From Baffinella frigidus (lineage: Eukaryota > Cryptophyceae > Cryptomonadales > Baffinellaceae): a DNA stretch of 16,426 nt. The notes beneath the pieces were generated by a model. It was not told the origin of the DNA, did not search any database, and saw only the letters and a list, made by a program, of their open reading frames with translations. Where the stretch lies: positions 243,049 to 259,474 of the forward strand of contig MU646317.1 in NCBI GenBank assembly GCA_026770585.1, given 5' to 3'. The stretch's first letter is position 1, and every line of letters begins with the position of its first letter. The translations under genes were made by a program, and so were the position numbers. Shown piece after piece: positions 6,196 to 14,400 of the stretch.

Positions 6196-8404
6196 CTATT
6201 CCCCACCAACAGATATCCCATCTATCCCTTGAGTGCCCATAGGGTGAAGATTCTCCCTAACTCGTCCTAGGCAGGTCCTTGGGGCCTACCGTAGGGCGTA
6301 TGAGCCTACTGGTCACTTGAAGGATATCTGGGGTGACAACGTCGGAGTTCCCAACACTGTTGGAAGTCCTCACAAGGGGAGCTGCCCGGAGGCGCAGTCG
6401 TACCCACAGCCCCCCTTTTCTCATCAGGCGTCACCGTACCGTAAAGTCACTCGGCTCTGCAAAGTCAACTCCGGTCACGTACCCCACCGGGACTTGCGCT
6501 TCTTGGGCTCCCCGTTTTCGCCTGTTTAGGGTTTAGGGTTTCGGGTTTAGGGTGTAGGGTGTAGGTTGTAGGGTTTAGGGTTTAGGGTGTTTAAGGTTTG
6601 GGGTTTAGGGTTTAGGGTTTGGGGTTTTGGGTTCAGGGCTTAGCGTTTAGGGTTTGGAGTCAAATATAAGCCCCTGACCTAGCTCGGCGGGAGGCGGCGC
6701 GCGGGGGAGCGGAGGCATCCCAGGGGGGGGGGGCATGTCCGGTGCCGGCGCTATTCCCGCCACCGCCGAAAACAAATTACTTTGCAGACTTTACAAATTA
6801 CTTGACAGACTTTAGAGGACTTTTCAGCCCTGCACCCTGAACCCTGAACCCTGAAGCATTACCTAGCTCGGCGGGAGGCGGCGCGCCCGGCGGGGGGGGC
6901 ATTCCGGGCGGGGGAGGCATTCCCGGAGGGGGGGGCATGCCCGGGGGCCCGCCCATGCCCATACCCGGATTGGCGTTCCCTGCGAAGCCGGGCATCGCGC
7001 CGAAGCCTGGCTGGGCGCCCATGCCTGGCATGGATGGGAGCGTGCCTGGTGGAGAGGGGTCAGGTGTTAGGGGTACAGGGGTTACTCGCGAATATCACCA
7101 CGCTCCACCCTAGGATCCTACGGTAGGCTATGCCTAGGAGCATGAGACCCCCCTAGGGGCGGACCCACCATCTAAAAAAAACTCCCGCCCATGCCTGGCA
7201 TGGATGGGCGCGTGCCTGAAAGGGCACGCGTTACGGGTTAGGGGTAAGGGGTGATGGGTAAGGGGTTAGGGGTTGGGGTTTAAGGTTTAGGGTGGCATGC
7301 CTGGGAGAGTGCCTAGTTTAGGGTTTAGGGTTTAGGGTTTAGGGTTTAGGGTTTAGGGTTTAGGGTTTAGGGTGTGGGGTTCAAGGTTTAAAGTTTTGGA
7401 TTTAGGGTTGTTCAGGGTTTCGCACCGGCGACGGCGGCGGCGGCGGCCTCGGCAATGATCTCCTTCATCTTCCACGCTGGCTGCACGGCGCTCTGTCCTC
7501 GCGGCTAACTCGGCTAACGGCTCCAATCCCCATAGGCCAACGGCTCTAACTCCCGACAAACTCTAGAAGCTAACCCCCCGACCCCAACCCCTGAACCCCT
7601 CACCAGCTTCGGCTTCGGCTGCCGCGGCAATGATCTCCTTCATCCTCCACGCAAACCCTAACCCCCACCCCCTAAACCCCTAAACCAGTTGTTTGTTATG
7701 GGATATGGTTTCGACCCCCCGGAAGCTCCGGGGGATTCTTTCATGGGACATGCTCGATGGTGGTATGGGATATGCTCTACGGATGGTCTTCCGTAGGGTA
7801 CTATCGATTATTATTATATGGTGTTCTGGGACAGCGTTATGGGATATGGTGCGGAGCTGAGCACCGGCGGCGGCGCCCGCCGGTATGGAATTGGAGCTTT
7901 CCCTTCAGAAATCACTAGCTCTGTCCCACTTCGATTTGGGCTGCCCACAAATTCGCCCCCCCCGAAATTTCACAGGTGAATTTCATGTGGGGGGGTCAAA
8001 ACTCACCTGTGAAATGGGGGGGGGGGGGCGAATTTGTGGGCAGCCCAAATCTAAGTGGGACAGAGCTAGAATTAGGCTAACCCACGTACCGGCGGCGGCG
8101 GCGGCGCGCACGGCGGCCTCGGCGGCTGCAGCTGCCGAGGCTATGATTTCCTTCATCTTCCACGCCGGCTGGATCGCTGCCTGTGTCAGGAGGAGGAGGG
8201 GGGGGGGGGTTAGGAATGAGGGTTTAGGAGGAGGAGGAGGACAGGGTGCGAGGAATCGTGAGATAGGCAGGTTGTGAGGCTGCACGGCCGCGAGCGAGCC
8301 ACGCGACGATACCCTGCACATCAAATCGACTGCGTCTTTCTATTACTCCTGGTACAAAGCGGCTGGAATGGGGAGGAGGAGGAGGAGGCTGGAATGAGGA
8401 AGAT

Positions 8405-8435
<31 letters not shown>

Positions 8436-11400
8436 TTAGGATTGATGGATTAAGGTGAGGGGGAGAGGTGATGGGGGATGATCCGACAGGCTGGTTGTGC
8501 GGCGTAGAGGGCATTCATGAAACCCAAACAGAGTTAGTCCACTGTCGATTGGGTGGAGGGTATCGTCGGGTGGAGCGAGCGAGCGCGATCGAGTGAGAGA
8601 ATACGAGGGAGGCATCATGAGGGCTCGCAACCTGTCCACTCCCCGCGGGCGCCAGCGTCTGACCCGCGCCCGGTCACAAGTGGAATTTTTCCTAGAGCTA
8701 ATCTTGAGATTCTTTCCCACCAAACACGCGCCAAAAGCCAGCGATTGGAGCCATTTCCAGGCGCAACAATGTTTCATTTGTGCCAGGAAACGCTTTTATG
8801 AAGAGGGCTCGCAACCTGTCCTCTCCCCGCGGGCGCGAGAGTCTGACCCGCGCCAGGAAACACCCCGCCCACCCCGCCCACCTGCAAAACCATTTTCATT
8901 TATCAATTTTGAATTCGAGTTTGCGCGTCAAATTATTTGAGTGGAAAAGACCATGTTAGAATCCCGCCCCCTGTAACCCCCCCCATGTTCTTTTCAAAGT
9001 TCGATTTCAAATTTGCAGTCCAATTCAAATGTGCACGTCAATTTTGAGGGTAAAAAGACGATGATGATCAAACCGCACATTTCGCGTGGCTGGTGCCCGG
9101 AAACTCGAGGTGAGTATTGGGAGGAGTAATCAAGCTCTCTCTTTTGGGAGGAGGGACCTTGTCTTCGACGAACCCCCCCCGACGAAAGATTTTTTGACTA
9201 ATCCGGGCATTTTTCAACTTCAAGTTGAATTCAACGTCGAAAGTCAAATTTGAATGTGAAACCACGAAAAATCGAGGCGAGTTTCTGATTTAGGGTTTAG
9301 GGTTTAGGTGTAACCTTGTCTTCGACGACGCCCCCCGTGATGAATGACCCTTTGAAGTCCGACACCAGCCGAGACCTAGGGGGGGGTTAGGGTTTAGGGG
9401 TTGGGGTTTAGGGTTTGGGGATTAGGGTTTAGGGGTTTGAGGTCAGAGACAAGCGGGACCTGGGGTGAAAGGACACCGGTTTAAGACGTGATCCGATTTC
9501 GACCAGAAATCTGGCCGACACATTGGTTAATTACATGTCTTTGTACCGAGCAATTCTTAACTAGTACCACGAAAATAAATGGACCGATCTGCGAAGCCCA
9601 AAGTGTGGCAGGCAGTACCATTCAATAATGTCTGAGGATGCCAGGCTGGATAACCTCAACCCCAAACCCCAAATCCAAACCCAACCCCCTAACCCTGTAA
9701 CCCTGTAACCCCACACCCCACACCCGTAACTCGTAACCCCAAACCCCACACCTGGCAGCGGCGCCCCCGCCCCCAGTAGCCGTAGAAAGTCCAAGCCCAA
9801 CCGCCCCCGCCCCCCCTCCAAAGCTCCCGTACCCTCCCCCCTCCTCTTTCTCCTTGGAGTATCCCAGCCCGAAGTTGCCCCGTCCCCGCCCCCGCCCCCC
9901 GCCCCCCCTCGCGCCTCCTGGTGTGGGGTTTGGGGTTTGGGGTTTGGGGTTTGGAGTTTGGGGTTTGGGGTTTGAGCCTTTGGGGATTTGGGGTTTGGGG
10001 TTTGGGGTTTGGGGTTTGGGCTTTAGGATTGAGGGTTGAGGGTTGCGGTGAACTCTAAGGTTGAGGGTTCAAATTTCGGTGAAGTGAAGTGAGTGAACTC
10101 GGTTTTCGGTTTTCGGAGTTACCTCCTCTGAAGCCTCCGCCTCCGCCCCCAAACCCTCCCCGCGCCCCCCCCCCGCCTCCCCCTCCCCCGGCCCCTGTTC
10201 GTGGTTTGGGATTTCAGACAGTGGGGAGGGAGAAAGACGACCGGCTTTGGGTCTCGGGTATCCACCCGATACTAGTAGTTGCAGCCCGCTCGAGACTCTG
10301 GTACAAAAGTGTGTGTCCAACACACCGATGTGGCCACACCATCCCCAGTAACGTGACCACTCTTCCCCGAAAATCCTTTGAAGATTGGCAACCCTCACTG
10401 CTGAGTGGGTGAAACTCTGCCCGCGCCCCCCCCCCGCCTCCCCCGGACCCTGCAGCACGTTTGGGGTTTGGAGTTTGGAGCATGGGGCTTCGGATTTTGG
10501 GTCCGGGTTGTCGGGTTTCGGGTTCAGGGTTCAGGGTGTCGGGTTCAGGGTTTTGGATTTCGAGTTTCGGGTTTCGGGTTCAGGCTTCACGGTTTCGGGT
10601 TCAGGTTTTCGGGTTCAGCGGGGGGAGGGCGCACCAGGATAGTTTCCAAAGTTGGCTGGAGCCCCCCGGCCCCGGCCCCGCCCCCGCCCGGCCCCACCTC
10701 CTGCTTTGGGATTTGGGGTTTGGGGTTTGGGGTTTGGAGTTTGGGGTTCAGGGTTCAGGGTTCAGGGTTCAGGGTTCAGGGTTTAGGGTTTAGGATTTAG
10801 AGTTTAGGGTTGGGGCGCGCAACCTCCGCCCTGGAAGTTGGGGTCGCGTTGCGCGAGCCCGATGAGATCCTCGTTCACCGGCTGCCCCACCTGCATTCAG
10901 GGTTTACATTTAGGCTTCGTTTCCGCCCTCCCGCGCGCCTGATTCCCGACTCCCCTTCGAGGGCGTCCCCTGATCGATAAGGCTCCGATACCCCCTTAGG
11001 GTTTGGGGTTTGGGGTTTGGGGTTTGGGGTTTGGGGTTTGGGGTTTGGGGTTTGGGGTTTGGGGTTTGGGGTCTGGGGTCTGGGGTTTGGGGTCTGGTGT
11101 ATGGGTTTTGGTGTTTGGGGGTTAGGGTTTGGGGCGTGGAGTTTGGGGTTTAGGGTTAGGGTTTATCGATGAGTGTTTAGTGATTCAGGGTTTAGGGTTC
11201 AGGGCATCGAGGGTAGACCTCCTGGAGGGATCGGACAATCATGCCCGCCTCGCGAGAATCCTGGTGCGTCAGGAGAGAGTAGGCCGCTCCCTTCTCCCCC
11301 GCGCGCCCTGCCAGCGAGAGAGATGAGAATCAGCCCCAAACCCTGAACCCAGGTCCGACTTGCAGGAGGTTAGTTGGGGTTAGGGTTTTCGTCACGCGGG

Positions 11401-14400
11401 AGTATGTCGCCCCTTTCTCCCCCGCGCGCCCTGCGTTTCAGTTGAGTGTTTAGGGTTTAGGATTGAGGGTTTAAGGTTTAGGGTCTAGGGTTAGTGCTTA
11501 GTGTTCAGGGCGTATGGGATAGGGGTGAAAGTTTAGGGTTTAGGTTGTAGGGTTTAGGTCTAAGGTATTCAGGGGTTAGGTTCCGGGTTTAGGGGTTGTG
11601 GTTGCGGGCGTAGGGTGTATGCAGGGTTTAGGGCTTAGGGTACTGATGCGGCCGATGCGGTGAGTCTGAGCGTCCTTATCGCGGGGGGGGTCCCAGCAAA
11701 TCACGTAAATCACGTTCCGGAGGGTTTTAAAACCGTTTTACAACCTGTAAAACCCTTTTAAAGGCAACAAATCGGCAATATATATACGGGGGAAAAACGT
11801 ACCGGTCTGGTAATTAGGGTTCATGATTAAGGTTTAGGGATTATGGGGCGTACCGGTACGGCCGATGCGGTGGGTGTGTGCGTCCTTGTCGCGAGGGGGG
11901 TCCCAGCAGATGACGTTTCGGATCGAAGGCACGTCCAGCCCGCGCGCCGCCACGTCCGTAGCCACCAGCACCTGCCAAGGTTTCGGTTTTCGGGTTTAGG
12001 GGTTAGGGTTTGAAAGGGCTTGTAGCGGGTGAACAAGTGTTGTACACCCCCTACAAGTAGAGTACACGTGGTGTGCACCCCATTTTGTTTTTACACGGGT
12101 GCATATGCGTTGGAGGTTTCGTGTAGAGGGACGGTGCGGATCGAGGGCACGTCAAGGCCTCGCGCCGCCACGTCTGTTGCTGTCCCTACCAGCATCTTCT
12201 AGATGGAAAGGAGCACCGCTGACCACGACTTCCAACTCGCGTAAAACTTATTGTAAAGGAGGGAGGGACTGAGTGTAAAGAAAATGTTAATGATCGAGGA
12301 CAGGTCCAGGCCTCGCGCGAACAGGAGAGATTGGCCAATTTGAGGCTGGGTTTGGGGCTCAGCTTAAACCCCCGGCACACACCTGGATGCGTCTGGCCTT
12401 GAAATCGAGGAAGATCTTATCGCGGTCCACCTGGTGCTTGTCCCCGTGCATCCCAGCCCGAACCCGGACCCCTCAACCGTAACCTCCAACCCCTGCACCC
12501 TACTCCCTAACCCCTGCACCCCATACCCTATGCTCTGAACCCTACATCCTAAACCCTCCACCCGAAACTTGGGAATACTGCACCCTAGCCACCAGCCAAC
12601 AGAAGTGAACCAAAGCAAAAGGTGATTTCCCCTGCTGCAGGGGAAATCACCTTTTGCCATTCTTCGATTTGGTTCTCTTCTGGTGGTTGGTGGAGGGCCC
12701 TGCGCGTCGAACCTGGATGCAGCCGGCCTTGAAATCGAGGAAGATCTTGTCGCGGTCGATTTGGTACTTTCCCCCATGCAGGCACGCGCACCGGAAGCTG
12801 TGCCGGGGCTGCACGCAGTGCTAGACAACCCAACTGCTCTTCTGCTGTCTGGCGCCGCAGGCTTTCCCCCTGACTACTCCTCTGCCGCCGCCGCCCCCCG
12901 GGGTGGGGGGGGGAGAGAGAGGAAGGGAGAGAGGGAGAGGGAGAGGGAGAGGGAGAGGGAGGGAGAGAGAGCGAGCGAGAGAAAGAGAGAGACTATTAGA
13001 GGAGAGAGTGACTGGCACGGACCTGGATGCGGCCGGCCTTGAAGTCGAGGAAGATCTTGTCGCGGTCGACTTGGTGCTTGTCGCCGTGCAGGCACGCGCA
13101 CCGGAAGTCGAACTTCACCAAGTTCACGCTGCACGAGGAAAAATGTCATATACTATTTATATAATGTTATATAATATGATATTTATATATACATATAAAA
13201 TGTTGGCAGTAAACTACACACCTCAATCCCTCCCTGAACACCAACCCCCACATCATACACCCCGAATGGTGCTTGTCCCCGTGCAGATATGCGCACTGGA
13301 AGTTGAACTTCACAAGATTCACGCTGCGGGTTCACGAGAAAAAGAGTTAAAACACTGTTCATAAAAAAATACTCAGCTTAAAGCCTAAAGCCCAATCCCT
13401 GAACCCCACGCGCTACAAACTATTATCGCCGTGCAGACACGCGCACCGGAAGTTGTACTTCACCCGATTCACGCTGTACCAAGAAAAGAGTTCAGCGGTG
13501 ACCAGGTTCGTTCTGCACGTGAAAAAGATTCAGCGGTAAACCACAAACCGTAAAACCTAATCCATGAACCGTAATCCCCCGAAGCCTGAGATGGTAAACC
13601 TTCCACACCTGAGCTCCTCGGTGGCAACCTTCTGCCCCACGAACATGTTCCCTTCACCGTCGTCCACCAAGGCCCACCCCAAACGCTCATTCTTAATCCC
13701 TGAGCTCTGAACCCCACACCCCACACCCCACACCCCAAATCCTAAGTCACACTTGATCAGAACTGACCCCACATCCTAAGTCAAACTAAATCAAACAAAC
13801 CCTGATAAGTCAAACTGAAGCTGACCTGAGTTCCTCGGTGGCGACCTTCTGCCCCACGAAGATGATCACTTCACCATCATCCACCTAGGGTTTAGGGTTT
13901 AGGGTGTAGGGTTTAGGGTGTAGGGTTTAGGGTTTAGGGTTTGGGGTTGCAGGTGGGGGGTTGGGGGTTTATTGATTGGAGTTGCGGGGTAACGGATGGA
14001 GGTTGAGGGTTAAGGCGTAGGGGTTAGGGTTGAGGAATTGGGAATCAGGGGCCAGGGTGAGGGATTAGGGATCAAGGTGAGAGATTAGGGCTTTTGGCTT
14101 AGGGCTGACGGCGTGGGGTTTGGGGTTTAAGGTTTGGGGTTTAAGGTTTAGGGTTAGGAATTACCATTGCCGGGAGAGCCTCCATAAGCCAAGCCCACTT
14201 GTGCGACGCCTCCGGGAAGACTCGCACCACCTGGTTAGGGTTTATTGTAAGGGTACGATTCCGCCCTCCAGCGCCTGATTCCCGACCCCTCTTCGAGGGC
14301 TTTCCCAGATCGCTCACGCTCCAATAACCCCTTAGGGGTTGAGGTTTGGTGTTTGGTGTTTGGTGTTTGGTGTTGGGTCTTTGGTATTTAGGGCACAGGG

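Larger units (their letters stand above)
6196..6862 (-). repeat. Last helicase intron (H18-H19)
   Basis: Copy C lies beside the acceptor. 6329-6525 is non-repeat with no convincing coding signal. 6527-6660 is TTTAGGG type, C-rich in sense. A donor-side ghost of H18 sits at 6679-6745. CCCTGAA units at 6830-6858 make the sense strand G-rich just after the donor. Confidence 0.8.
7046..8089 (-). repeat. Helicase intron H17-H18
   Basis: In sense order it holds the 155-bp palindrome, H17 copies, G-rich-sense heptamers (about 7565-7600 and 7655-7690), C-rich-sense heptamers (7220-7410, including about eight perfect TTTAGGG units at 7317-7374) and two H18 acceptor ghosts. 7695-7860 has three copies of ATGGGATATG and two small hairpins. 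Confidence 0.8.
8181..9314 (-). other. Helicase intron H16-H17
   Basis: Low in heptamers. Contains GGA-rich (sense CTCC) tracts at 8195-8240 and 8370-8440, which form the H17 pyrimidine tract, a 52-bp direct repeat (8619 and 8803), AT-richer DNA (8880-9260) with repeated AATTCAA/TCAAATTT words, and an H16 ghost. The open frames here show no recognisable family. Confidence 0.65.
11308..11853 (-). repeat. Helicase intron H10-H11
   Basis: TTTAGGG-type array at 11449-11640, ghosts of H11 and H10, and an AT-richer stretch at 11720-11800 with a small GGTTTTAAAACC palindrome. Confidence 0.8.
11972..13022 (-). other. Helicase intron H9-H10, richest in exon ghosts
   Basis: In sense order: GA/CT simple repeat, H9 donor ghost, palindromic element, G-rich-sense heptamers (about 12465-12580), second H9 donor ghost, H10 fragment, H10 acceptor ghost, C-rich-sense heptamers (11980-12015). 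Nearly every part is a ghost or a repeat. Confidence 0.85.
13129..13825 (-). other. Helicase intron H8-H9
   Basis: In sense order: full-length H8 copy, three acceptor-side copies of H9 start, then an AT-rich island (13141-13205) next to the H9 acceptor. Heptamer-like blocks here are G-rich in sense, unlike most introns. Confidence 0.8.

Noticed and set aside
6317-6536. Two + strand open frames
   Set aside because: They are antisense to the last helicase intron, unrecognisable, and end in heptamer repeats.
6863-7045. Pro-rich segment as a separate splicing-factor gene
   Set aside because: Its acceptor and donor phases fit H17 and H19 exactly, and no independent start, promoter or stop is needed.
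7317-7374. True chromosome end or telomere
   Set aside because: The perfect run is only about eight units, lies in an intron, and both flanks continue into gene sequence, so it is interstitial.
8224-8514. Poly-Ser open frame on the - strand
   Set aside because: It is the reading of a CTCCTC pyrimidine tract before the H17 acceptor. A small part (about 8270-8345) reads without stops but gives no phase-compatible exon between H16 and H17.
10930-10960. tRNA-like GATTCCCGAC...TTCGAGGG words in repeat R2
   Set aside because: No cloverleaf could be assembled around them.
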